Of a DNA stretch of 64,000 nucleotides, positions 1 through 19,839 are shown piece by piece. Every line of letters begins with the position of its first letter. Position 1 is the stretch's first letter. The translations under genes were made by a program, and so were the position numbers. The notes under the pieces were generated by a model, which ran no database searches, was not told the origin of the DNA, and saw only the letters and a list, made by a program, of their open reading frames with translations. Source of the stretch: Paulownia fortunei (Eukaryota > Streptophyta > Magnoliopsida > Lamiales > Paulowniaceae); the NCBI GenBank assembly GCA_019321725.1, contig CM033110.1, positions 18,469,278-18,533,277 of the forward strand, given 5' to 3'.

Positions 1-7164
<7,164 letters not shown>

Positions 7165-7551
7165 ACTTGCTTGATGTTTCGGTTTTGAAATTGGTAAGTT
7201 TGTTGCATGCAAAAGCTTCTTCTGTTCCTTTAGAATAATTATCTTCTGTTGTACCAGAGTATAGATTGCTTTTACCAGTTGTAGGTGTGTGTCATTGCGA
7301 AAAATTCTGGCAATTGTGTCATTCTTGCCTACAAACATAAGAATACTTTGCTCATATGATGCATAATGAGTAACTGAGAGAAGTTTGTTTTTCCATAGGC
7401 CATATTTTGTTCTGGAACTGGATAAATGGTCTATGCCACTTAATTTGGTTCGTGCACCAAAGTTTTGTTGGAAAAAGTAAGTTTTTTTTTTTTTGTCAGA
7501 TATATATATATATATTTTGTCTATGCTGTTCTGCTCATTCTGAGTTGTTTA

Positions 7552-8514
7552 AGGGCTCGTTTACTTTGATAGATTGGATGAGTGAGTGACGGATGAAATA
7601 TGTGATTAGAGGAAGGATGTGATTATTTTTGCCTAAACTATATCATGTATATTTTATATGATTCATTGAAGGATATCAGAGCATTTTTTCCATTATGTGT
7701 ACTTTGATGAATTGAATAATATGATTAAAATTATGTTACTTGAAATACACTTTGCACAAATTTGTTTTTTTCTTTTCATTTTCCTTTCTCTTTCCTTTTA
7801 TCTTTCCTTGTTTCTCCTCTTTCTTCCACAAACTTCCCCTCTTTTTCTTTATTTTTTGTTCTGCAGATTCATGGAAGCACATACTTTCTCTTGTTCTTTC
7901 TTCCTTTTTCTCTCTCATTTTTTCCTCATTTCTTCTTTCTTCTTTCTGCAATTTTGTCCTCTCTTAATGTCTCATTCTCACCTCTGTGCCTCGCCCATCA
8001 CAATAACCACCGCCACCGCCACCGCCACCGCCGCCACCGCCACCACCACCACCACTACGCTTTCTGTTTTCTTTCTTTTCTTTTCATTCTTCTTTTTCTC
8101 GCCTTCTCTCTCTCTCTCTTTCTCTCTCTCTCCCCCCATTTTCCACTTTTTTAATATGTTGCACAGTGGCTTGGCAGTGCCGGAAAATGATTTTTTGGGT
8201 TTGTAGGTGGGGGAGAGAGAAGGCAAAGATTTGGGATGTGGAAGACGTTTGCACAGTAGGGTGTTTGTGCAGGGGGGATGAAGTCTTACCAATTCGTTGA
8301 GGGTATACCTGTAAATGCAAATGCTAATGCAAGGGCATATAAGACACTTAATGAGAAATATAAATTTGGGCTTACCTGGATTGTTCCGTCCGACCTCCAA
8401 GGCTGGATGGCATATCAAGCCTCATCCATCCAACATGCCTGGCCAGGGCCCTAGTCCTTGATGAGACTAGACTATTTCATTTATCAAGCCTCATACATGT
8501 ATGTAAACAAGGCC
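7552..8514. mobile_element. PIF/Harbinger-like non-autonomous element, about 963 bp
   Basis: The left end AAGGGCTCGTTTAC and the inverted right end TAAGGCCTTGTTTAC form terminal inverted repeats with a few mismatches, flanked by the trinucleotide TTA at 7549-7551 and 8515-8517. A TTA duplication with GGCC-like ends is the pattern of Tourist/Harbinger MITEs. Inside are a long pyrimidine-rich stretch (about 7760-8150) and a CCACCG trinucleotide-type repeat at about 8007-8055. Long open frames here are low-complexity artefacts. The length is large for a MITE, so it may be a deletion derivative of a full element. Confidence 0.55.
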
Positions 8515-10382
8515 TTAGTTTAAATCATGTTGCAGGACTTTTAGCTGTCTTCAAGTTTTCCATTTCATAGTATTTTAATGTATTTTTGGTGACTGTGTAT
8601 TTTCATCTTCTGTTGCAGGCATCTAATACATCCTATTGTGCATCAGTCAAAGAACACTGGGCTTTCGAAGTAAGAATGCTTTTTGTCAAAACTTTAAATG
8701 AATTTTCAACTCTTCTAAATGCATAATTACTCTTGTTGGACACTTGACACTTGGACGAGGGAACACGGCACTTATCCAAATTTTTTTCAGTGATAAATTT
8801 TTTATGTTTGTTAGAGTATTTGAATTTCATGGTTTGAGCATGCATCTTCAGTTTTCAGATTGTAGTATATATTGCAAACACTAAACATGTTATTCTCCAC
8901 AAGTACAATATTTTCATTTCCTCAAATTTCCTTTATGGCTTTTCTCTTCTGTGCCAAACCCTGAAAACAAAACCATAACAGAATGCACCAGAGAGAGATT
9001 TTTTCTCTGGCACCCTCCCCTGCGTGGTTCTCGGCTCACAGCTGACCAAGTTCTCTACAAAAATTGGTGCACTCCTTCTATCCATCACCCTTCCCCTTTT
9101 GTTGGAATATAGATGTGGTCATATATATAACCTTTTATGTATCTCTATATTTATTCTTGTGCTAATGTCTGTGTCTGTGTTTCTTATATATGTATATATG
9201 TGTGTGTGTGTGTCTGGACATATATATACATGTAGATATATCTGTTGTGTGTGTTTGTTCATTTGCGGTGAATGTTTGTGTGCGCTTTTAAATATGACTT
9301 GTATCTGTGAATGTTTCATCTGATATTCAGTTGACTGTTAGGTTCTTCTGCAGTTAGCTTTTGACACATTTGGATTTTTATTTTTCATTTATTATTTTTT
9401 TAAATTTTGAATATTTAAAATTTATAGAAAATTGCTTTGGAATAAATAACTTGTGAAAGCTAAGTGATATTTTTTAATATCTTGCCTTTTTCCTAGAATA
9501 TTTTTTCGTTTTCTTATTAACTTCTTTTGTTTTAGATTTTCAACTTTAATCTCTTAAACCACTTTAGCATTGCACGTGTAGAAAATTTATTGAATTAATT
9601 TTGTATGTTTGCTTTGATATGCACAGCTCTACTTTCCCCATTATAAAGTAGATCAAGATAACAAGGAGTTTATAGCATAGGTCACAATGGTGAATTACAC
9701 AGTTCTTTTGTGAAACACTTTATATTATTGGTGCAATCCTTATCAAAGCTGGAAATTTTGATTTTTAATCTGTATAAGGAGAAATATGTTGTGGTTTAGA
9801 TTGAAACCAATTTTTTATTGGTTATTACGTATCACATTCTTTATTATACCGAACATACTGGTATTGTTGATGGCTTTGATGATACCATGATCAATAGTCA
9901 GTTCTTCTTTTTCCCGACTAAGTTGATTACTTAAATAAATTGAGAGCAAGCGAACTGAGATGACAAATATGTCTAAATGGAAAGTGCTATCTTACTTTGA
10001 GTTATGATAGATTGAGTGGAATATCTGCGACAATGTTGTCTCAGGCTCTCAAGAACCATTGACTTCCTTCAATAATGCATGAATTATTCTTATTTTTTTC
10101 ACTTCCTGTATTCTTTTATTTTTTTTCAGGAGTGTCAACTGCAGAATTATGAAGATACAGTCTGATTGCTGTTGGTGGAATCTGAAATCTGGGTCCTCTC
10201 AAAGATCAAGTCAATTGTTCAACGAGTCATATCTACTGCATGGGCTGGCTTGCAAATAGTAGTGTGGAACTAGGTGGAGTCCATGGAGGCCCCTTGCCTA
10301 CTGGTTGATATAGTATCCCCATCTGCATCTATGAAAGCTTATATCAACTTTTAGTTCTCGTGGAACTTAGTTCCTTCAGCCT
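8515..10382. other. Intergenic stretch, no gene seen
   Basis: I see no supported coding exon here. It may contain 3' untranslated sequence of the first gene. A TA/GT microsatellite lies at about 9181-9255. Short AT-rich runs occur throughout. Confidence 0.5.
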
Positions 10383-10566
10383 CAGGGACAGAACCAGGAG
10401 TTTTAACATTTGGAGGCGATATTGGATTTTTTCTTAAGGACAATAATAGACAAATATGAAAGGTAATTTTATATTTTTAGGGGGAAAACTTTAATAAAAT
10501 TATATGTAAAATTTAAGGTTATATAGATTGAGGGCTGCTCCTGCCAGTCCCTAACTCCGTCCCCTG
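10383..10566. mobile_element. hAT-type MITE, about 184 bp
   Basis: The left end CAGGGACAGAACCAGG is matched by the inverted right end CAGGGGACGGAG, the same end family as the element at 1399-1548. The interior is AT-rich and non-coding. A clear 8-bp target duplication was not found, so the call rests on the paired ends. Confidence 0.5.
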
Positions 10567-13439
10567 CATCAACTCGAAGGTCACTGGGTCCAACACAGGA
10601 TTGTTAATTGTGACAATTTAGTATGGAGGATCAATGTTTGAGCTCTAATGGGAAGCTGTGTCGAGGTGTTCTCTATATTTTTGAGAGGAGACTGGGAAAG
10701 GATGGTTCCGGGCCGCGCAATGAAATGTTACCTGAGTTAAATTTGTGATATATATATATATATATCTGGTAAAAGACAAGTTTCCTTGTCCTCATATGTT
10801 AATGGTTATAGGGAATCTGGATTATGAATACTAATGTCTGAAAAACATATCCCGCGACTTTTGCCCCACCTTTTTGTACGCATGGTTATATGCTTGTTGA
10901 TGAATCCTAGCGTGGCTTGGAGTCTGGAACAATAATTCATATATGGACACACATTCTAGTTGCTGCTGTGGGGCAAATGCAGATTCTACTGGAACTTTTC
11001 ATGATTTCCTTCCATAAAATGATGATCCAAACCACCAATTAAGTGTTGGAAACTGTGAAAGCTAAGGAAAATGAAAATCTTCTACAATACAAGGACAGAA
11101 ACGAATATTTGTGTACGAAAAAAGATTTATTTGTTGGAAAACAAAAGCTTGTAATGATAACAAGGTCAAAAACCTTCCTGTTTCTTTCTATAATTTCTCT
11201 GGTATGAACCACTTCTACACTTTGCATCATGACATGGTGGTTATGTATTTCTCTTGTTGGATTCATGTTCACAAAATTTTGTCTGAAATGGGACATCAAC
11301 TCTCAATTATCCCATGTTATGATAGATTTCTGACTTATTAAAAATCATTACTCCAAGTGGATGTGCACTCTTGAGTTATTGTAGGAAATGCAGGTAGCTA
11401 GTATTGCAATACTAGCGGTATGATTTTAATTTATGCATTTCTATTCTACTTCATCACTCTTTCAGATTTTTGTGTAAGCCGTCTTCAGTTACGTGTATGT
11501 GTGGGCGTGTAGGGTTTTGTGAACGAATGTGAATAAGCATTACAGACTCAGGTTTTCTTGATTGTCGTAGGGGATTTGTTGAAACTGGATAGCTGGATTG
11601 CCAGATTGTTTTCCTTACGCTGGTGAATGTAGTAGTCACAGGCGCTGGGGGTGAAGGAATTACTTGGTAAAGATGAGATCGCAAAGGTTTTTCTTTTGTA
11701 ATAATAAAAACCTTGGTTTTCAGCAACAATTTTTTTGGTGTAATAAGCAATAATCATTCTTGGAACCAGAAATAGGATCAAGCACTGGAAGATTAACCTG
11801 GTTATATAGGTTGAAAGTAGTGAACCAAATCCACAACTTTTGAATGGCTCATTCAAGTCACTTTGACAAAAAGTCTCAATTTTGAGGTTCTTTGCAGTCA
11901 AATGTGTTGAAAAAAATCACATATGAACACATAGGAAGTGGATTCGACATGTCTTATGTGCAGTGAAATTCATGTATTTCGGATCAGATGAATTATGGAT
12001 ATATTTTTTAATCTCCATGTGTCGAATGTGTTTTGCTCGCTTCAATGGATTACTGCCAAATCGATCCACATATTTACATACTGAAGTTCTTTGTGATACT
12101 TTGGGAAAATTGATAAGAGTCTATTAGGGAAAACGTATTATATGTCGTGTATATTTTTTCCCATTAAAAAGAGAAATTTTCATATACAAGAAAGAGTCTC
12201 AATTTAATAATATAAAAATTAATATTTATTTAAATATGAATACCAATTGAATTATGAATTTAAAACCGAATCCAATTTGCAAGCTCATGCTTACTCGTGT
12301 TCAAAATCTACCCCTTTTCCCCACCCACAGGAACCATATCAGTATTAGAGGCTAAAAAATAAGACAAAAGATATAAAAGTGGATATAAATACAAACAAAC
12401 TTAGAGGATATTCAAATGAAGCAAAGAGACACCAAACAACTGGGCCTATCCTCCGCCACGTAAAACCTACTTCAACTTTAGCACAAAATTGAAACAAAAG
12501 CTGGGGGGGGGGGGGGGGGGGGGGGATGATGACCCTCCCCACCCCCCACCATGGACATGCACATGCACATCTAAACATTCCTCCCTCTCCTCCGTTTCTG
12601 CATGCATTCTCATTCCCTCCCCCAACACTATTTCACTGTCAAACCCAACTTGAAAATAACCTTACACTGATGGGTACTTATCACCAACTTGTAATCTTCT
12701 GTCTCTCTCTCTGTTAATTACTTCAGAAGATAAAGTGGAAATGCTTGTCTTGTTTTGTTGCGTTGTAGGGCAAAGTTCTGTCATTGTAATGTAATAATTA
12801 ATAGAGAAAAGGGAATATAATAATGAATGTAATGAAAGTTGAAGTGGCTTTATCATCTTATTGCTCCTAGTGAGTTTTTATGTAATTTTATGAATTTAAA
12901 ACTCTTTTTTTTTTTTTTCTTTTTTGTGTTTGTCTTTGTTGTATATTCTTTTTACATAAGTACATTAATATCTGTATTTTTTTCTTGTATAGGATCAACT
13001 AATGATGTGCACAAAACTTAAAGGTTTAATAAATAAGACTAGATGGGAGAAAATTTCAAGATTTACGGTTTGCTTGTTGAGGTGAAATTCTTGGACGGCA
13101 AGGGGAAGAATGGTGAAAAATACCAGTGCTGAATCCACTACAAAATATCAAATTCACTGTAGAATGACCCGTCTGTTGAGGCTTAAATACAAATCACCAC
13201 AACATTGTTTTAAAAGTCGGATTTATTGTAATAACCTGGATTTTTCGATAAATTGATCTACTAAAACCACGAACAAATGTATAAATATACTCCTGAAAGA
13301 TAAGTGAATATAGGAAATCGTATTGTTGAGATCTCTTTAGTTGTAAATATTTTGGAATTTTCTTCATTTGAAATTCGATTTAAATCAAAAGTATAAGATT
13401 TTGGGGGTTATCAAATAATACATAGCGGTACACTCAAAA
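10567..13439. other. Intergenic stretch with a long poly-G run
   Basis: No coding exon is supported. A run of about 22 G starts at about 12504, followed by C/T-rich DNA; such a run is prone to length error in sequencing. Poly-T (about 12905-12920) and an AT microsatellite (about 10750-10765) are also present. Small frames in this interval have no coding character. Confidence 0.45.
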
Positions 13440-13870
13440 CAAGGTATTTTGGTACGGACCGGACTTGCCGTTTCAATCTGGAACCAACGGTCAGTCGGTC
13501 ATGTTGACATTAATTAATCAAAAATTTGATTAAATCGGATAAAATCAATAAAAAATCGATCAAAATTATCTTTTATTTTTTTGGGAGAAAGCTTAAACTT
13601 GATATTTGGTTATACGTATATGATTATTTGAATTTTGGGCTTTGTTAGATTTTTTTTACTTGATTATCTATTTATTTTTTATCTTAAAATTTTTATATAT
13701 AACTATTAGTCTATTATATTACTATTTTACACAATATAATAAATTATAATTAATTATTACTACATTACTATTTAAATAATATAATAAAAAATATAGTCAA
13801 TTTTTCGACCGATTGAAATAATGACCGAATAACTGATTTGATTATCAATCCGATTATAAAAAATACCGCA
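13440..13870 (+). mobile_element. Dispersed non-autonomous element, copy A (about 430 bp)
   Basis: The stretch begins and ends with words rich in GGTCGGT/CGACCGA-type sequence in opposite orientation, the common layout of plant foldback MITEs. Most of its interior is recognisable in the opposite orientation at 60790-61225: shared words in order include AAACTTGATATTTG, TTTGTTAGAT, TATTATATTACTATTTTA and TATAGTCAATTTTT-like blocks. Superfamily is not clear. Confidence 0.55.
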
Positions 13871-13934
13871 CCCCCAACTCCTATATTAAGTAAAAACTCA
13901 TTACAATGAAATGAAATTCAATCTTTTTGGCTAC

Positions 13935-13975
13935 GAGTTGAGTTAAGGTAGGTTATTGAGTTAAGGTAGGTTATT
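13935..13975 (+). repeat. Perfect short tandem duplication
   Basis: The 18-bp unit GAGTTAAGGTAGGTTATT occurs twice in direct succession with a further GA after it. Probably replication slippage. Confidence 0.8.
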
Positions 13976-14460
13976 GATAAGTATCTTTGCATTATGATTA
14001 AGTTTAATTAATTATGCATTCGAGTCGTCTAAATAAAAATTGGGGAACGGCCAATATCAAATTTTTTTAGGAAAAAAAAAAAACAACCCTTTGGTCAATT
14101 GAGTTGGAATTTCAGTACATGGTAAATTACAAAGAAAGCCTTGTTGAAGGTTTAATTTCCACAACCCAATTTTGTAAAGGGCCAATATATATAAACAGCT
14201 GGAATTTGGTACTTGGAATCAACTACAGTCCTATACACCAATTAAAAGATCAATATATCCTGGACCATATTATACCCAAAATTTCCAGGACACTGCATTA
14301 CCAGCAGTACTATGTTTCAATCCCCAAATCAGGAAATGAAACAACAAAAAATTACCATGTCCCACACCCATGGAAGGGTCATTTTAACAAAGTTGTCATC
14401 AATAGGTCCATTTCCCTCAAACTATCATTGTATTCTCAGAAAGGACTCTGATTTTTGCAT

Positions 14461-14495
14461 TATCATTTACCATTTACCATTTACCATTTACCAAA
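14461..14495 (+). repeat. Minisatellite of CATTTAC units
   Basis: Four near-perfect copies of the heptamer CATTTAC in a row. Confidence 0.8.
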
Positions 14496-14559
14496 CCCTC
14501 TGCTTTCTTTTCAAATGATTCCATTTGTATCATGTATAAGAACACAATTTACAATAAAG

Positions 14560-15960
14560 AAATTTAATAATAAAAATAAAATAAAAAAATATTATTTTAT
14601 TTTTTAACTTGATGTTTATTACTATCGTCGTTTGGTTTTTAACTTCAAGCCTTTTTTTTTTTTTTTTTTAACATAGCTCTCGTATTCTAAGTAAATGTAT
14701 CTGCAAAAGATACAAATAGTGAACATACAACCTAGCCAAAATTATGCATGACTTAGTTCAATGGAATGAGAAAACAAATCAATCAACATAAAATGATTGA
14801 ATAAAGTAAGTAAAGTCGCTCTTTTTATAATTTATAATTTATTAATTTTTTTTGCATCAGTCTTTTTTTTGTTCGACTTCTCTTTTTGTTTGGTTTTATA
14901 GAGTAATTCATATTTTTTAAATTTTCAAAAAATATTTATAAAGTTTCTCTTTTTATTTGATTGATTGATGTCATCTTTTTTTTTTTTTTACTTTAACTGA
15001 CTTACAAAGAATATGAATATAAAATCAGGGTAATAGATAAATGTACCTTAAAAACAAACATTTTAAATTTTAATTTATGTGCTTAATAAAAGTTATTTTT
15101 TTCAACTCAAATAGAAAAATAAAACCATCATAAAAGAGGCTCTTTCTGAACTTAAATAAACTTTTGTATATATTTTTTGCTTACAGATGTTTACTACTGA
15201 AAATGATTCTATATAGAATAAATTTAGTTATAACTTTAAAGTAATTAGTATTGAGTTTAAAATCGTTAAATTTAGTTGGTAGCCTATATTCGGTTTAAAT
15301 TATTTCTTTTTAAAAAGATTGTTTGTAACTGAAATTACCAATTTGTATCGATCAATATCTTTGAGATAATATTTTATTATTAATTTGATATTTATTTTTT
15401 CATGTATGATCAATTTGAAAATATAAAAGAAATCAATAGAAATCCATTTATTTATTTGTACTTATAAGAAAAAATTAAAACACAAATTGCGACATTTAAT
15501 CATAAACCTTCAAATACATTAATTTTTTTACTCTTAACTTGTAGTGGCATCTTATGTTTTGTTTATCTTGTCAATTCCTTTTTATTTAACATCAAAACTC
15601 TTGAAATCAACATTTATATTTTATTTTTTATTTTTGTTGTAAATTCATCTTTCTTTTTTCTATAGAATTATAATAGGAGTAGGATGACTAGTGAAAAAAT
15701 TAAAGAGAATATTATAAATTAGTAATCACGTAGAATAATTAACTTTAAATAATCACAATTTTCTCATATAAAGTTCTCTATATGCCCCTGACCTATAACT
15801 AAAAAATTTAAAATCTAATTTAATATAAAACTAATTTTTATTTACAAAATTAAATTATTCAAAAAGTTATAACAAAAAGAAGACGATATTCCAATTTTTG
15901 AAGAAAATTTTAAATATAAAAGCACTTGGTATTATATCATATATACTATTGAAAACAAAT
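14560..15960 (+). repeat. Old dispersed AT-rich repeat, copy A
   Basis: Blocks here recur in the same order and orientation at 29040-33110: TTACTATCGT near 14620 and 29100; GAGTTTAAAATCGTTAAA near 15252 against the GAGTGTAAAATCGTTAAA form near 29268; AATTCATCTTTCTTTTTTCT near 15642 and 32822; TGCCC..ACCTAT near 15782 and 32940; AAATATAAAAG.CACTTG near 15910 and 33067. No coding domain was recognised, so the type of element is unknown. Confidence 0.55.
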
Positions 15961-16412
15961 CAAGTCCAGTTATATATTCAAAAAATTATAAAAAACCTTT
16001 TTTTGAGTCATCTATATTTTTATTATATTTTTATAATAGTAACACTTATAATAAAATATAAAAATAGAATAGATATAGAGATAGACAAGATAAAATTAAG
16101 CTTAGATTTCTCCTCTGATTCCCACAGCAATATATGCCAGTGGGACAGGACTATGGCCCAGTAGCTAAAATGATGTTAGCAGAAAAAGTTAATGAAGAAA
16201 GAATATACAGTTTGTTAAGTTTGAATTGCTCGGCCCAGAGTTGAAATTTTTTGAAAAGCAGCTCTCACCCTTCTTTTGCTGACTCTGCTGCAATCACTTG
16301 GATTCAAATTTTTTCACTCCCCTATAAAAATAATGCAGTAAATTGCAGTATGAAAGGCAAAGTGGAGCAAAATTGAAAAACTTTTAAGCTATAGTGAAAT
16401 AAATCTATACAC
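15961..16412 (+). other. Upstream region of the five-exon gene
   Basis: AT-rich non-coding DNA. It should contain the promoter and 5' leader of the gene starting at 16431, but no TATA box or known element stands out clearly. Confidence 0.35.
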
Positions 16413-16430
16413 ATGTTCATCACAAATACC

Positions 16431-19400
16431 ATGGGGAAATCTTCTTTTGGTTCCAGGCGACACGATGAGCCTGATTTCAACCTGAAAGAATGGGCTCTCA
16501 AGGCAAGAATCAGCCGCGAAAACACGAATTCAAGAAGATTTTCTGCATCAAATTTGAAGAGTTTCAGAGAAGATGAAAGGTCTTTTAGATCAAACATAAC
16601 CATTTCCAGCACTGCTTCCTCCCCTGGCTATACAGTTAGCGGTAACACATTTCCCTCAATATGCTCAACAATCATCCCCCACCCCACCCCACCCCACCAA
16701 CACACAGGACACAATCTGGGTTCTGATTTTTTTACAAAATTTATGCAGAGGAAATTGACCCTTCAACATATTCATTCACCACTGCCCTGAAAGGTAAGAA
16801 TTGCCAGTGAAACTTGCTTATACAATGAAGGGTTCTTGTTTTGAATTTTCTTGGTGCAACTGCAGCACTACAGGCAAAAACTGTGTATACATGGGAGTAC
16901 TTATCACCAGATGGCTTGACTCTCAACTCCAAGTGGAATGATGCAGAAAAATACATATGCAATCCCCTGTCAGGGGAAGTTCCTTTGGAGTGTCTGTCAG
17001 CAAAAACTCTCAGCGGGAGATCGTTTCGCAGCAGGATTACTATGTCCGCACCACTCATATATCCTTCCCACTTGCACCAGTTCCAGGCCAAATCTCCAAT
17101 TATTGAACGTGAAAATGAAGTGAAAATCACAATCCAAGGTCTCCAAAATGCTTATCTTTACAGCCCTTCTTCTTGTCAATTTCCACATTTCAATAGATTT
17201 AGGCCTGTCAATGTTTTAGTCTCCTAATATACATAATTCCTTTTTAATGCAGAGGGAAAAAGGAGCACAACTAGAGATGTGGGAACCCAAAGCACGCCGG
17301 CTGATCTTAGTTCCAGCAGTCACAGTGAGGCAGAAGCTGGAGATTCATCTGCTTCCAGTGGGAAACTGAAATTAGAGACAGAGGTAATTAAGTTTTCCTC
17401 AATTATCTCATGTTAAATCATGGTTATACCAATAATGAAAGGTGGGAGGATCAAGAAATACATATATTCAGTTTCTTGGTCCCAACTGAAACGGCCCTAG
17501 GTGAATTAGTATGCCTAGGCCAGGCCCTGGTTTCTTCCCCCTTAAATGGGCTGTTTGGTACATAGTCTTAATTAAATCTCTTGAATCTGGGTCTTGAATG
17601 TTTATCTTTATCACATGCAGAACTTGGGAAACCAAGGCTAAAGAAAAAAAAAAAAAGAAGTCTGGGATTGCTTGATTTAAAAGATTTTTTTTTAAAATTA
17701 CATATCTTCACCTACTTAATATTTTCTGTCCCATAAAACAACTCAATCAAATATCATATAAAAAAACATGTCACATCAAATATCATCATTATACTTTTTC
17801 TCAAAAAAATAAAATAAAATAAAACTCTTCCAAATACATATAATTTTACTTCTCATTTCTCCTGAATTACTTTTTCTTTCTCACGAACAGATGTGCCGTT
17901 CAAATGCAGCAATTTTTTCAAGAAAGTCGTGCTTTGAATTGAGAAATCTTTTATTCACAATAAAAATATAAAATTTGACGCAAACCCAACATTGTTATTT
18001 CCTAATTAAGTCGCATAAATCTTTTATTACATCCGCCCCAGCTACAGTCCATTCTTGAACTCTCCCATGCACGTGCTTCAAGAAAATATCCTACTCTTTT
18101 GGTCCCTCTCTCTCTAGTTCCCAACATCGATGATCTTTATGCACTTAGATTTACCAATTTGGCTCAGTGGCTTAAAGAGGGACCATATAATTATAAACAA
18201 TTTTTTTTAAAATTTATTATATAAATAATTGTGAATTTCATGATCCCATATAAAACACTTATTCTGAGTCTACTGTTAGAAGTTGTTTGACTTGAAATTC
18301 TATTATTCTGAGACAATCCAGCTTCTGCTTAGCATTCACCTCCTCCACCCGTCAACCCCACTAATTTGGAAATAAGTTTAAAAAGACCAGACAGCTGAGA
18401 TTTCTCGTTACATAGCCATCATAGGACTCCGCCATACTGAGTAGGTGACTCATACTAGGTCCCTTTAGCATGTCCCAAGCACATGTATGCTCATGTTGTC
18501 ACACTTTTGATCTTGTTCTATATATATATAAGTTATATATATATATATAACTTAAGACGTGAAATCTTTGGATGAATTGGTTACAATACTCTTAATTCAT
18601 AAAAAATCATTGAATTAATTGGAACAAATGTTGAAAAATATCAGTATTATAATTTAATAGTCAAATAGTTTGATCCATAATATTGTAAGAATCTCTTTAT
18701 GTTGGTAATGAATATTGAATGCTTAATCCATCGAAGTGCATCGAAGTGCATTAATAGATTAAAATATTGTTTTAAAGACATTTGAAATTATATATATATA
18801 TATGTATATGTGTGTGGCTTGTAAGTGTGATATGTAATACAAGATGGAACATATAATTACAATAGAAAATTCAATCTGGTTTAGTGATTGATATAATTTG
18901 GATCCAAGTAGAATTTTTCTCTAAAGAAAACTTTAATTAAAAGGTTTTGATTCAAAGTGTCATTAAAAAGTATAGTCACAAGTTTATTTTTATAAAAGTT
19001 TTTTTTCATTTGATATATGCTTTAATTAAAACAGTAAATTATATTTAATTAATTTTTGATATCTTGTTATACTGAATACTATAAATTATTTAATTTTTTC
19101 ATATTTTAAATATCAAATAGTGTAACTGATATAAAATTTATCACATGAAAAACGTATCAAAAATCATCAAATTTTCAGTTTATTATCCCGAATGAATTAA
19201 ATATCCATATTTTTTTAAAGTTAAATGGTCAAATACATCATTATATAATAATGTCAATAATTAATTAACAATTCCCAATAACTAATTAAAACTTAGCTAT
19301 GAAAGCAAACTATTACCAAAACTTGACTAGCAAATATCATACTCATAAAATAAAAAACAATAGCAAATGCCCCTTTTGACTTTCCTATTTTCTCCCCCAA

Positions 19401-19726
19401 GAAGTTTAAAAATGACAGAGCAATCATATATAGAAGTACGTCTGACATTTATTTAATGCTTTCTGTGGAAATGACTACTGCAGGTAGAACTGAAAGAAAC
19501 GAGTGAGAAGCAACAATACACAAAAATAAATGAAGGAAGAGAGAGAAAGAAAGTGATGAGAAAGCAGATGATTTGCAGGTGCAGCTGCACCAGCAACAGG
19601 GAAAGAGGAGGAGGAGGAGTAGGATGCTTATCATTGAGGGGTTTGTGGCACAAACCAAGAAACAATAACAATAATCCCACCTCACCTACCTTTCTTTACC
19701 ATATAAATGCTTGCTATAAACAATAA
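16431..19726 (+). CDS. Conserved plant protein of unknown function, five exons, about 300 aa
   Basis: Exons: 16431-16641, 16749-16793, 16866-17138, 17253-17383 and 19484-19726 (stop TAA 19724-19726). Introns 1-3 are phase 1 and intron 4 (2.1 kb) is phase 0; every join keeps the frame. An in-frame ATG at 16413 would add six residues (MFITNT); I prefer 16431 because MGKSSFGSRRHDEPDF is the conserved-looking start. The protein is Ser/Arg-rich at the N-terminus (ARISRENTNSRRFSASN), contains the motifs EEIDPSTYSFTTALKALQA and CNPLSGEVPLECLSAKTLSG, an acidic Ser-rich linker (about residues 180-220), and a basic Cys-rich tail (MICRCSCTSNRERGG, then WHKPRN). I recall uncharacterised plant homologues with this layout but no function. 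The tail cysteines could be lipid-modified; this is speculation. The last exon is the least certain part. Confidence 0.7.
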
Positions 19727-19807
19727 TATGTTAAATATTGTTGTCACAATATAAGAAATATTCTCCATTTTCAATTTTATATAATTTTATTTAACTACTT
19801 ATTCTAT

Positions 19808-19839
<32 letters not shown>

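Noticed and set aside
7697..8206. Long open frames on both strands over the C/T-rich tract
   Set aside because: They come from low-complexity pyrimidine and CCACCG repeats inside a transposon-like element; residues are almost only Phe, Ser, Leu or His/Arg runs.
14104..14451. 115-aa plus-strand frame
   Set aside because: No domain, no splice partner, and composition like the AT-rich surroundings; it is probably chance.
18525..18556. AT palindrome as a regulatory hairpin or terminator
   Set aside because: It is a TATATA run with short AAGTT/AACTT arms; such palindromes are common in AT-rich plant DNA and no gene ends here.
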